64,000 nt of DNA from CAXMQZ01 sp963707075 (lineage in GTDB: Bacteria; Acidobacteriota; Thermoanaerobaculia; Multivoradales; JAHEKO01), in assembly GCA_963707075.1 (NCBI GenBank), contig CAVPOX010000001.1:248001-312000 (forward strand), written 5' to 3'. The notes under the pieces are model-generated. The model saw only the letters and a program-made list of their open reading frames with translations, ran no database searches and was not told the DNA's origin. A program made the position numbers and the translations under genes. Positions 36,203 to 44,518 of the stretch are shown piece after piece. How positions within the stretch are numbered: position 1 is the first letter of the stretch; each line of letters starts with the position of its first letter.

Positions 36203-36548
36203 CGCCATCTGGCGAGCCATCGAAAGGGCGGCTCGCCCTCTCGGACCGCGGGAGATTCTGCGACTGGCCAGGTCCGACGTGCCGAAGCTCGGGATCGCCA
36301 CGGTCTATCGCAACATCAGATCTCTGGTGAGTGAGGGGCGTCTGCATGTCGTCGAGCTGGCCGGCAGCCCGGATCGTTATGAAATCGCCGGCAAGCAGCA
36401 CCACCACCATTTCCTTTGTCGCTCCTGCGATGGGGTGTTCGAGGTTGAGACCTGCTCCGGTGACTTCGATGCGATCACACCGCGCGGCTTTCAACTCGAG
36501 ACGCACGAGATCACCCTTTATGGACTCTGCTCTGGGTGCGCGGCCTAG
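36177..36548 (+). CDS. zur: Fur-family zinc uptake regulator
   Basis: 123 residues from the ATG at 36177 (GGAGG 7 nt upstream), starting inside the permease gene. Winged-helix part has LGIATVYRNIRSLVSEGRL. The metal part has the HHHHFLCRSC cluster and the C-terminal CSGC, forming the structural zinc site. Position at the end of a zinc-type importer operon points to Zur rather than Fur or PerR. It would repress the operon when zinc is plentiful. Confidence 0.9.
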   Translation: MERQTQQRDAIWRAIERAARPLGPREILRLARSDVPKLGIATVYRNIRSLVSEGRLHVVELAGSPDRYEIAGKQHHHHFLCRSCDGVFEVETCSGDFDAITPRGFQLETHEITLYGLCSGCAA

Positions 36549-36630
36549 GATGGAACATCCGACGACGCCTGTCGACCTTCAGCCGGTGCCAGTGTGGCTC
36601 GGGGCGGCGAGCGCTTCACTGGCCCCTGAC

Positions 36631-37392
36631 TCAGCTGTCTGCGATGCAGTCAGAGAGGAACCGTTCGTTCCTCAGCTCGACGAAGGCCTCGTTTCCCTTG
36701 CTCCAGAATGTCCAATCCCCATTGCTGTACTTGGCGCCCGAACCTGACGGCACGTGCTCGAGGAGGAAGCGTCCATCGAAGGGGCCCAGGTCGAGAACGA
36801 CACCTTCAGGAAAAATGACGATCTCGAAGGCCTCGTTTCCACCGCAGAGGTAGCGCAGAGGCTCGGAGCCAGTGACCTGGGCCGCGGCGAAGGCGAGCGC
36901 TTTCTCCTCGAGGGTGCGGGCGTGTCCGAGAATACGATCCTCATCGAGGGGATCGAGCGCGGTCTCGATTCCCTCGACGCGCTTGTAGCTGGTGATGAGA
37001 TTGCCGTCGGGATCGAACTCCAACTCGAATGAGACGGGCACGAGCCTCTGGGGTCTGTCGGGGTCCATCAGCCGTAGCCGCGACGCCTGGGTGTAGGTTG
37101 CGAGCTTGCCGTTCCGATATCCGTATTCCGCCTTCGAGTTGCCATAGTCCCCGTGACCAAGGTCCTCGGTGATGCGCACGAGCTCGTCTGCCTCGAAGTA
37201 CGCGGTGAAGGGTCCAAAGGAATCGCCCAGGTCCCACCAGCCGCGAACTTCTCGACTGGTGCTGGTAATGTCGATCTCGATTTCTGCCTCTGGCGTCGAG
37301 TCGGACACAGGCTGTTGGTCCGGTGAAGGGCGGCAGGCCATGACCAGAAGGCACACGAGCATGGAACGGCTGGTGAAACTGTTATCGATCAT
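36631..37392 (-). CDS. lipoprotein with C-terminal MliC-like domain
   Basis: 253 residues with a lipoprotein signal (lipobox LVMAC). The N-terminal 160 residues (WWDLGDSFGPFTAYFEADEL onward) are not recognised. The C-terminal 75 residues match MliC/PliC: LRYLCGGNEAFEIVIFPEG, VPSGSGAKYSNGDWTFWSKG and a final Cys in RFLSDC. MliC proteins bind and block C-type lysozyme. A role in guarding the cell wall against host or protist lysozyme is therefore possible. The ATG at 37392 follows a short GGAG. Confidence 0.78.
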   Translation of the reverse strand: MIDNSFTSRSMLVCLLVMACRPSPDQQPVSDSTPEAEIEIDITSTSREVRGWWDLGDSFGPFTAYFEADELVRITEDLGHGDYGNSKAEYGYRNGKLATYTQASRLRLMDPDRPQRLVPVSFELEFDPDGNLITSYKRVEGIETALDPLDEDRILGHARTLEEKALAFAAAQVTGSEPLRYLCGGNEAFEIVIFPEGVVLDLGPFDGRFLLEHVPSGSGAKYSNGDWTFWSKGNEAFVELRNERFLSDCIADS

Positions 37393-37462
37393 CACTCCAA
37401 CTCTAAGCTATCCGAGAAGTGCGGAAGATGACTTCGGCTCGGAGTCGCGCTAGATTTGGCGG

Positions 37463-38998
37463 ATGCTGCCCACCAGGTTGAATATTGCCGAGCGCTTTCT
37501 CGACGAGAGAGTGGTAGAAGGCAAGGGAGATCGCATCGCGCTGCGCCTGGATGGGGGCGTCCTCTCCTACCGCGAGGTGCAGACCCTGGCAAATCGGTTT
37601 GGCCAGGTGCTGCGGGGTCTGGGGGTCAGACAAGAGGAGCGAGTCCTGCTCGCCTTGCGGGACAGCGCCGAGTTTGTCGGGGCTCTCTTCGGCACCCTCA
37701 AGATCGGTGCGGTGGCTGTCATGGTCAACCCCGATCTCAAGTCTCAGAACCTGGCTGATCTCTTCGCCTACAGCAGGGCCGGGGCTCTCGTTGTGGAGCA
37801 GGAGTGCCTGCCCGCTTTCGAGGAGGCGGCCAAGCGGGCCGACTGGCAGCCTCGATTCCTGGTCGTCGCTGGGGAGGACGCAGGGTACCCGAGTTTCGAG
37901 GCTCTGGCGCAGCAGGTGGAGGGCAAGCTGGTCACCGTGCAAACTCACGCGGATGATCCTGCCGTTTGGCTCTTTTCTGGTGGGACAACGGGCTCTCCGA
38001 AGGCGGTGGTGCAGACGCACCGTTCTTTCGCCAATACAACCGAGCTCTACGCCAAGGCTGCGCTGGATTACAACGAGGACGACATTACGCTCTCGGTGCC
38101 AAAGCTCTTCTTTGGCTATGCAACCGGGTCGAATCTCTTTTTTCCCTTTTCGGTAGGCGGCTCGGCCGTGTTGTTCCCGGAGCATCCAACTGCCGAGGTG
38201 CTGTTCGAGAAGATTCGTCGGTACCGACCGACGATTCTCATCAACGTTCCCACCATGATCAACAAGATGGTCAACCACCCCGAAGCGGCAAAGCAGGATT
38301 TTTCGTCCCTGCGACTCGCAACCTCCGCCGGTGAGGCGCTGCCGGCGCCTCTCTACCACCAGTGGAAGGAGACCTTCGGGGTGGAGCTGCTGGACGGTCT
38401 GGGCACTGCCGAGATGTGGCACGTCTTCTTGAGCAATCTACCCGGTCAGGTGCGGCCGGGGACGCTGGGTCGAGTCGTTCCGGGTTTCGAAATCCTCGTC
38501 TGCGATGAAGGTGGCAGCGAGGTGCCGGTGGGAGATGTGGGCCGACTGTGGGTGCGGGGCGAGTCTCGAGCGATCGGCTATTGGCAGAACATGAAAAAGA
38601 CAGCACAAGCCTTCCGTGGTGAGTGGTTCGTGGGCGGTGATCTGGTCCAGCGCGACGAAGATGGCTACTTCACCTACTGTGGTCGCTCGGACGACGTGTT
38701 GAAGGTGGCGGGAAAGTGGCTCGCTCCGCAGGAAGTGGAGAACTGTCTGAAGCGCCACCCGGCGGTCGATGAATGTGCTGTAGTGGGGGTGGAGACCGAA
38801 GATGGGCTGACCAAGCCTGTGGCGTTCGTCCTGGCGAAAGAGGCTTCGGGGAACCTGGAAAGTGAGTTACAGGAGTTCGTTCTGGAACGCCTGGAACCCT
38901 ACAAACATCCGCGCCGCGTAATCCTGGTCGATTCCTTCGCGCGCACCCATCTGGGCAAGATTGATCGCACCAAACTGAAACACCTGGCTCTCGAGTGA
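37463..38998 (+). CDS. benzoate-CoA ligase family enzyme (aryl-CoA ligase)
   Basis: 511 residues. AMP-binding core FSGGTTGSPKAVV, the GLGTAEMWHVFLSN adenylate motif, RGESRAIGYW, the hinge YCGRSDDVLKVAGKW, and the catalytic Lys in THLGKIDRTKLK. It resembles benzoate- and 2-aminobenzoate-CoA ligases in length and layout. It would activate an aromatic acid with ATP and CoA for the two-domain monooxygenase encoded on the opposite strand. Its TGA stop belongs to the palindromic repeat at 38995-39034. Confidence 0.9.
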   Translation: MLPTRLNIAERFLDERVVEGKGDRIALRLDGGVLSYREVQTLANRFGQVLRGLGVRQEERVLLALRDSAEFVGALFGTLKIGAVAVMVNPDLKSQNLADLFAYSRAGALVVEQECLPAFEEAAKRADWQPRFLVVAGEDAGYPSFEALAQQVEGKLVTVQTHADDPAVWLFSGGTTGSPKAVVQTHRSFANTTELYAKAALDYNEDDITLSVPKLFFGYATGSNLFFPFSVGGSAVLFPEHPTAEVLFEKIRRYRPTILINVPTMINKMVNHPEAAKQDFSSLRLATSAGEALPAPLYHQWKETFGVELLDGLGTAEMWHVFLSNLPGQVRPGTLGRVVPGFEILVCDEGGSEVPVGDVGRLWVRGESRAIGYWQNMKKTAQAFRGEWFVGGDLVQRDEDGYFTYCGRSDDVLKVAGKWLAPQEVENCLKRHPAVDECAVVGVETEDGLTKPVAFVLAKEASGNLESELQEFVLERLEPYKHPRRVILVDSFARTHLGKIDRTKLKHLALE

Positions 38999-39034
38999 CA
39001 GGATACTTTCTCCGCGGAGAAAGTATTCTGTCAC
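38995..39034. repeat. palindromic repeat, copy 1 (40 bp)
   Basis: Two 19-nt arms, GTGACAGGATACTTTCTCC and its complement with one mismatch, are separated by GC. The palindrome lies exactly between convergent genes. TGA in the left arm is the stop of the ligase (38996-38998) and TCA in the right arm is the stop of the thioesterase (39031-39033). It can also form a bidirectional hairpin. The right arm of the second copy at 43260-43361 is identical to the complement of the left arm here. Confidence 0.85.
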
Positions 39035-39465
39035 CCAGCGATGGCCTGATAGCGCTCCAGACGCTGCCTGAGCCAGTCGGGCACCGGTTGTTTTGCGAAG
39101 GTGTCCATATCGACGTTGACGGTGACCACACGGGCCCTGGCCGCAGGTTCGTCCACGCCGGGTCGAAAGATCCTGTAGCGCCAGATGATCGAGCTTGTCC
39201 CTACCTTTTCGATCTCAACCTCGATCTGGATGTGGTCCCCGTAGCGCAAGGGAGCCAGGAAGTCGACCTCGAGGCGGGCGGCGGGCAGGCCCATACGGTG
39301 TTCGGCCAGAAAGCTCGGATAGTCGGTCGCCAACACAGCTCCGAAGAACTCTTCCATGGCGACGTGAAAATAGTTCACCAGCCTCGGGTAGTAGACGATT
39401 CCTGCCGAGTCGATGTGGCCGAAACGGACGATCAGCTCGGCGCGGTAGAGTTCTCGAGCGCTCAC
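39031..39465 (-). CDS. hotdog-fold acyl-CoA thioesterase (4HBT type)
   Basis: 144 residues from a GTG at 39465, 5 nt past the stop of the monooxygenase gene; no clear ribosome site. The RFGHIDSAGIVYYPRLVNYFH segment carries the catalytic Asp of the YbgC/4-hydroxybenzoyl-CoA thioesterase group. It likely hydrolyses aromatic or pathway CoA esters to recycle CoA. Confidence 0.85.
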   Translation of the reverse strand: MSARELYRAELIVRFGHIDSAGIVYYPRLVNYFHVAMEEFFGAVLATDYPSFLAEHRMGLPAARLEVDFLAPLRYGDHIQIEVEIEKVGTSSIIWRYRIFRPGVDEPAARARVVTVNVDMDTFAKQPVPDWLRQRLERYQAIAG

Positions 39466-39469
39466 TGGC

Positions 39470-41755
39470 TCAATCTGACTCCGGTCGCCGCACAGGTGGC
39501 TTGGGTGGCTGAGGCTTGGCGGCGAGGTATTGTTTGGGCCAGACCTGATCCCAGTACTCGTAATGCTCTGCCGCGTGCAGGGTGAGGCTCGGTTCTCGCA
39601 GGTGGGCACGGGCCATCGCGGCCAGGTCTGCTCTGCCGGCGGCCAGCACCGTATTGGCGTGGTCGGCACCGAGGATGGCCCCGACCGCCATGACCGGAAT
39701 CTCGGCTTCATACCGGATCCTTTCAGCGAAGGGGACCTGATACATCCTGCCGTAGGCCGGTCGGGATTCGGAAGCGTTTCCGCCGGAAGAGACATCGATA
39801 ACGTCACAACCCGCTTTCTTCAAAGCCAGGGCCACCTGGACAGATTCCTCCGGAGTTGTCCCGGAGCCATCAGGCATCCAGTCAGTGGCAGAGATTCTGA
39901 CGGATATGGGCTTGTCCTCGGGCCAGGCCTGGCGCACCGCACGGAAGACATCGAGGGGGAACCGCAGCCGATTCTCCAGACTGCCACCAAAGACATCGGT
40001 GCGCTGATTGGCCAGCGGCGAGATGAAGCTGGAAAGCAGGTAGCCGTGGGCCATGTGAAGCTCGATCAGATCGAAACCGGCTTCGTGGCTCCATTTGGTG
40101 GCCTGAACGAAGGCGTGAATGACGCGATCCATGTCCTTGCGGTTCATCTCCTTGGGTGCTGGCCAGCTCGGGTAAAAGGGAATCGCTGACGGCGCAACGC
40201 AGTGCCAGGCACCTTCCTCGGGCTCGAGAGGCACATCCAGGCCCTCCCAGGGCAGTCGAGTAGAACCCTTGCGGCCAGCGTGGGCCAGCTGCACACCAAT
40301 CTTGGCTTGGGAGTTCTCGTGGACAAAGTCGACGATACGGCGCCAGGCTTCGACGTGCTCGTGTTCGTACATTCCGGCGCAGCCGAAGGTGATCCGACCT
40401 TCTGGAAGCACATCTGTCATCTCGGTGATGACCAGTCCCGCACCTCCCAGGGCGCGGCTTCCCAGGTGCACCAGATGCCAATCACCCGGGGTGCCGTTCT
40501 CTGCCGAGTATTGGCACATGGGGCTGACCACGATGCGGTTGGGCAACTCGAGTTCCCGCAGTCTGAACGGCGTGAAAATGGGAGGTGGTGCTGAGTCATC
40601 CGACGTTGTCGCGGCACCTGCCTGCAGACGAAAGCGCTCGTCGACCTGTCTCACGAGATCGGGATCACGTTGACGCAGATCGTCGTAGGTGACGCGCTTG
40701 GAGCGGGTCATCAGGTTGAAGGTGAACTGTATTGGGTCCTGGGAAAGGTACCGGGCGGAGTTCTCGAACCACTCCAGGCTGGTCTGCGCTGCCTTTTGCA
40801 GCTTGACGACATCCACCCAGCGGGCATCTTCATAGGCCTGTAGCGTGACCGCCAGATCTTCGATGCCGTGGGTCTCGAAGGCCCGCACCAGGGCCATGGC
40901 GTCTTCCATGGCCAACTTGGTACCCGAGCCGATGGAGAAATGCGCGGTATGGGCCGCATCACCGAGCAGGACGACGTTGTCGTGGTGCCATGTCCGGCAG
41001 CGGACAGTCGGGAAAGTCCGCCAGACCGATTTGTCGGTCATCAACTTGTGCCCCTGGAGCTCGTCGGCGAAGAGCGCCTCGCAGAAGGCGACCGTCTGGG
41101 CTTCATCGGCTTGCTCGAGGCCAGCCTGGCGCCAGACCTCTTCACGGCACTCGACAATCCAGGTACTCAATCCCCCTTCGAAAGGATAGGCGTGGACCTG
41201 AAAGAGTCCGACGTCGGTAGGCTTGAAAACAAAAGTGAAGGCTTCGAGAGGCTTGTCGGTTCCCAGCCAACAGAACTTGCATTTCCGCCAATCCAGCTCG
41301 GGCTGGAAACGGTCGGAGAGCTCCTCGCGCACCCTGCTGTTTACGCCGTCGGCCCCCAGAATCAGGTCTGCTCTACCGAGGTCCTCGACAGACGCGATCG
41401 CGTGCTCGAAGTGCAGACCGACGCCCAATTCGCGGCAGCGTTCCTGCAGGATGAGGAGCAAGCGCCGTCGCGAGAGAGCGGCAAAGCCGTGGCCACCGGA
41501 GACCGTGCACGTTCCTCCATAGTGGGTCTCGATTCGATCCCAATAGCGGAAATGGTCGGTGATCTCGGCAAAGCTCTGCTCGTCGGCCGCCTCGAAATTG
41601 CCGAGCGTCTCATCGGAGAAGACGACGCCCCACCCAAAAGTGTCGTCGGCGCGATTGCGCTCGTAGATGTCGATCTCGACCTCGGGAAATGCCTTCTTCA
41701 TCAGAATGCCGAAGTAAAGGCCTGCCGGTCCGCCGCCGATGCTGGCTATTTTCAT
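39470..41755 (-). CDS. two-domain 2-aminobenzoyl-CoA/salicyloyl-CoA monooxygenase-reductase
   Basis: 761 residues from ATG 41755. Residues 1-370 form a flavoprotein monooxygenase (ASIGGGPAGLYFG dinucleotide motif, VVLLGDAAHTAHFSIGSG FAD motif). Residues 400-760 form an old-yellow-enzyme barrel (IVVSPMCQYSAENG, then HMAHGYLLSSFISPLANQR). This fusion is known from 2-aminobenzoyl-CoA monooxygenase/reductase of Azoarcus evansii and from proteins named salicylyl-CoA 5-hydroxylase/oxidoreductase. The first domain hydroxylates C5 of the ring; the second reduces the product and removes aromaticity. The adjacent ligase fits a CoA-thioester substrate. Confidence 0.9.
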   Translation of the reverse strand: MKIASIGGGPAGLYFGILMKKAFPEVEIDIYERNRADDTFGWGVVFSDETLGNFEAADEQSFAEITDHFRYWDRIETHYGGTCTVSGGHGFAALSRRRLLLILQERCRELGVGLHFEHAIASVEDLGRADLILGADGVNSRVREELSDRFQPELDWRKCKFCWLGTDKPLEAFTFVFKPTDVGLFQVHAYPFEGGLSTWIVECREEVWRQAGLEQADEAQTVAFCEALFADELQGHKLMTDKSVWRTFPTVRCRTWHHDNVVLLGDAAHTAHFSIGSGTKLAMEDAMALVRAFETHGIEDLAVTLQAYEDARWVDVVKLQKAAQTSLEWFENSARYLSQDPIQFTFNLMTRSKRVTYDDLRQRDPDLVRQVDERFRLQAGAATTSDDSAPPPIFTPFRLRELELPNRIVVSPMCQYSAENGTPGDWHLVHLGSRALGGAGLVITEMTDVLPEGRITFGCAGMYEHEHVEAWRRIVDFVHENSQAKIGVQLAHAGRKGSTRLPWEGLDVPLEPEEGAWHCVAPSAIPFYPSWPAPKEMNRKDMDRVIHAFVQATKWSHEAGFDLIELHMAHGYLLSSFISPLANQRTDVFGGSLENRLRFPLDVFRAVRQAWPEDKPISVRISATDWMPDGSGTTPEESVQVALALKKAGCDVIDVSSGGNASESRPAYGRMYQVPFAERIRYEAEIPVMAVGAILGADHANTVLAAGRADLAAMARAHLREPSLTLHAAEHYEYWDQVWPKQYLAAKPQPPKPPVRRPESD

Positions 41756-41806
41756 GGCTCTCATCCTACCGCTTCCGCCGCGCGAGGTCTGGCAGCTGTC
41801 CCGAGT

Positions 41807-43255
41807 CTAGGTGGCTGACCAGGAGGGCGCGGTCAAGCGCCGCCGGCCGTTGGTGGCGAGTTGCAGGCCCTTTTCATCCAGGTCTTCGCGGTCCCAGAGC
41901 TGGCAGGTGACCTGCTTGTGTTTCTGGTCGAGACCCTCACAATAGTTGGTGTAGATACAGCGACGGATCTCCGCACCTCGTCCGAGGCGCATTTTGCGGA
42001 ACCAGTCGGGGTCAGCAAGGCTCTGACGGGCGGCGGCGACGAGGTCGGCCTGCCCGCGTCTGAGGATCGTCTCAGCCTGGGCGAAGGTACCTATCCCGCC
42101 AGCCACGACAACTGGCGTCTCGAGACCGGCTCTTCGTACAGCTTGCCGTACGGTCGACGTCGCTGCGATGTTGCGGCCGAAGGGGCCCTGTGGGTCGGAC
42201 AGAGCGGTCGGCATGCACTCGTAGCCGCTCGGTCCCGTATAGGGATAAGCGGCCCAGCCGATCTGGGGCTGCTGGGCATCGTCGAATTTGCCGCCTCGCG
42301 ACAGGGAGAGAAAGTCCATCCCGGCATCAGCGAGGGCTACACCGAAGAACTTTGCATCCGCCACGCTACTGCCGCCCTCGATGCACTCGTCTGTGAGGAA
42401 CCGGCAGCCGACTACAAAGTCTTTACCGACACGATGACGAACCTGCTGCAGAACCTCCAGTGGCAAGCGCACCCGGTTTTGCCTGGTCCCGCCGTAGCCA
42501 TCACGACGATCGTTCCGGGTGGAGAGGAACGAGGCCATGGTGTAGGCGTGGGCGTAGTGCAGCTCGACACCGTCGAAGCCCGCCTCCCGGGCGCGCTCTG
42601 CTGCCTTGGCGAAGAGATCCGGAAGCACCATTGGCAGCGCCGCGATATGTGGCAAATGCACGTCGGTGACTCTCTCCCGATAGCCGAAGCGGAGGTCCTC
42701 GAGCTCGCGGCCGGACAGGGTTTGTTCCAGCTCATGCTCTGACATCCCGGACAGGGCGGCGCGGACCTGGTCGTCGTTGCGCAGACCGACAGCCCGACGA
42801 TGATCCTCGGTTATCTCCAGGTAGCGGGCAAAGAACTTCATCGGATCGGGCCGGCGTCTGATGGTTAGGAAGTCGATCAGCTGGATGAAGAGTCGCGTGC
42901 GACCGCCACTGGCCTTCCCAACCGTCTCGACAAGCTTGCGCATGCCAGGGATGAACCGATCGTGACCGATTCTCAGCAGTGGCCCGCTCGGAACATCCCG
43001 AATGCCGGTGGCTTCGACGACCAGTGCTCCGGGTTGGCCGCGGGCGAAACGCTCGTACCAGGACAAGATCTCCGGAGTCACGAACCCCTCCTCGGTGGCT
43101 CTCCAGGGGACCATTGCCGGTACCCAGGTTCGCTCCGGCAGCTCGATCGGTCCAAGCTGAATCGGTTGAAACAGGGCGGCCTGGCCAGCCTCCTGGGCAG
43201 ATGGCCACTCGGGTTCGGGCAGCGAGTGTTTGACCCTCTCCGGCGGCTTCCACAT
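41807..43255 (-). CDS. old-yellow-enzyme-type NADH:flavin oxidoreductase
   Basis: 482 residues from ATG 43255. TIM-barrel OYE features: ERTWVPAMVPWRATEEGFV, VELHYAHAYTMASFLS, TRNDRRDGYGG, and a flavin-phosphate site PVVVAGGIGTFAQAE. The C-terminus has RRCIYTNYCEGLDQ and VTCQLWD, resembling the CxxCNxC...C region of related reductases but with one Cys replaced by Thr. It may reduce an alpha,beta-unsaturated ketone or CoA ester made by the two-domain enzyme 42 nt downstream. It is separated from the acyl-CoA dehydrogenase by repeat copy 2. Confidence 0.85.
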   Translation of the reverse strand: MWKPPERVKHSLPEPEWPSAQEAGQAALFQPIQLGPIELPERTWVPAMVPWRATEEGFVTPEILSWYERFARGQPGALVVEATGIRDVPSGPLLRIGHDRFIPGMRKLVETVGKASGGRTRLFIQLIDFLTIRRRPDPMKFFARYLEITEDHRRAVGLRNDDQVRAALSGMSEHELEQTLSGRELEDLRFGYRERVTDVHLPHIAALPMVLPDLFAKAAERAREAGFDGVELHYAHAYTMASFLSTRNDRRDGYGGTRQNRVRLPLEVLQQVRHRVGKDFVVGCRFLTDECIEGGSSVADAKFFGVALADAGMDFLSLSRGGKFDDAQQPQIGWAAYPYTGPSGYECMPTALSDPQGPFGRNIAATSTVRQAVRRAGLETPVVVAGGIGTFAQAETILRRGQADLVAAARQSLADPDWFRKMRLGRGAEIRRCIYTNYCEGLDQKHKQVTCQLWDREDLDEKGLQLATNGRRRLTAPSWSAT

Positions 43256-43259
43256 CACG

Positions 43260-43361
43260 GTGACAGGATACTGGTTTCAAATCCTTGAATCATGGATCCC
43301 GATGACGAGAGACCCTCGGTCCACCCCGCATGGTTTGTCAGGGGAGAAAGTATCCTGTCAC
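43260..43361. repeat. palindromic repeat, copy 2 (102 bp, internal insert)
   Basis: Terminal inverted repeats of 13 bp, GTGACAGGATACT (43260-43272) and its perfect complement (43349-43361), bracket a unique centre of about 76 bp. The right-hand 19 nt (43343-43361) equal the complement of the left arm of copy 1. The TCA at 43358-43360 is the stop of the acyl-CoA dehydrogenase. The centre contains no gene. It looks like a non-autonomous palindromic or MITE/REP-like element. Confidence 0.8.
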
Positions 43362-44518
43362 CCGCGGAGGAGCTCGCGGGCGATGACCAGGTGCTGGATC
43401 TCGGTGGCTCCTTCGTAGATGCGGAGGGCGCGGACCGCGCGATAGAGATGGTCGACGGGGTGATCGGCCAGAACCCCCTTGCCGCCGATGATCTGGATCG
43501 CTGAATCGACAATGCGTTGGGCGGCCTCCGTCGCGAAGGCCTTGGCCATGGCGGATTCCAGGGTCACCTTCTGTGCACCGAGATCGGCTTCGCAGGCGGC
43601 CCGATAGACCAGCAACCTCGCGGCGGCAAGATCGGTTGCCATCTGTGCCAGCTTCTGCTGCACAAGCTGGAACTCGGCCAAGGTACGGCCAAACTGGCGG
43701 CGGACCCGTGCATGCTCGAGGGACAGTTCCAGCGCTCTGGCGGCCATTCCGCAAGCCGCCGCTGCGACCGTAGTGCGAACCCTGTCGAGCGTTCGCATGC
43801 CCAGCTTGAAGCCGTCGCCCTCGTTGCCCAGGCGGGACTCGACCGGAACGCGGCAAGCGTCGAACCGCAGCTCGCCGAGAGGGTGCGGTTGGCTCATGAT
43901 CTGGGGGCCGGAAAAGATCAACCCGTCCGTGCCCGCAGGGACCACGAAGGCCGAGAGTCCGCGACTGCCAGCCTCAGGGTCCGTCCTGGCGAATACCGTG
44001 TAGAAATCGGCAATACCCGCGTTGGAGATCAGAATCTTGTGACCATTCAGGATGTAGCTGTCACCGTCTCTGGTCGCGATCGTCGCAATGGCACCGACAT
44101 CCGAACCCGCCTCCGGCTCGGTCATGGCGAAGGCTGCCATGGCACGACCACTTGCCACAGCCGGTAGCCATTCGTCACGCTGCGCTTCACTCCCAGCCAG
44201 GGCGATGGGCAGCGCTCCGAGGCACTGCAGCGCGAAGACCTCGTCGGCCAGGGACGAAGCTCCGGACAGGGCTTCGCGGATCAGGCAGCACGCCCTGGAA
44301 TCCAGCGTCAGACCCGTAGGCGAAACCATCGGCACGGAGTATTGGGTCCAGCCCGATTCGCCCAGCAATTCGAGGATCTCGCGGGCCTGAAGGCGGGCTG
44401 TCTGATCGTCGGCGGGGTGAGGGAGGGTGGCGATCGATTGCGTGACGAAGCCCATAACCTCGGCGGCAAGCTCCTCGTGGTGATCGTCGAGAAACAGGTC
44501 GATTGTCGAGAGATCCAT
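43358..44518 (-). CDS. acyl-CoA dehydrogenase
   Basis: 386 residues with the FAD and substrate signatures FAMTEPEAGSDVGAI and VRRQFGRTLAEFQLVQQ, and the C-terminal RIYEGATEIQHLVIARELL containing the likely catalytic Glu. It would introduce a double bond into a ring-derived acyl-CoA. Its start overlaps the enoyl-CoA hydratase stop (TGATG), and its stop codon lies in the palindromic repeat. Confidence 0.92.
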   Translation of the reverse strand: MDLSTIDLFLDDHHEELAAEVMGFVTQSIATLPHPADDQTARLQAREILELLGESGWTQYSVPMVSPTGLTLDSRACCLIREALSGASSLADEVFALQCLGALPIALAGSEAQRDEWLPAVASGRAMAAFAMTEPEAGSDVGAIATIATRDGDSYILNGHKILISNAGIADFYTVFARTDPEAGSRGLSAFVVPAGTDGLIFSGPQIMSQPHPLGELRFDACRVPVESRLGNEGDGFKLGMRTLDRVRTTVAAAACGMAARALELSLEHARVRRQFGRTLAEFQLVQQKLAQMATDLAAARLLVYRAACEADLGAQKVTLESAMAKAFATEAAQRIVDSAIQIIGGKGVLADHPVDHLYRAVRALRIYEGATEIQHLVIARELLRG

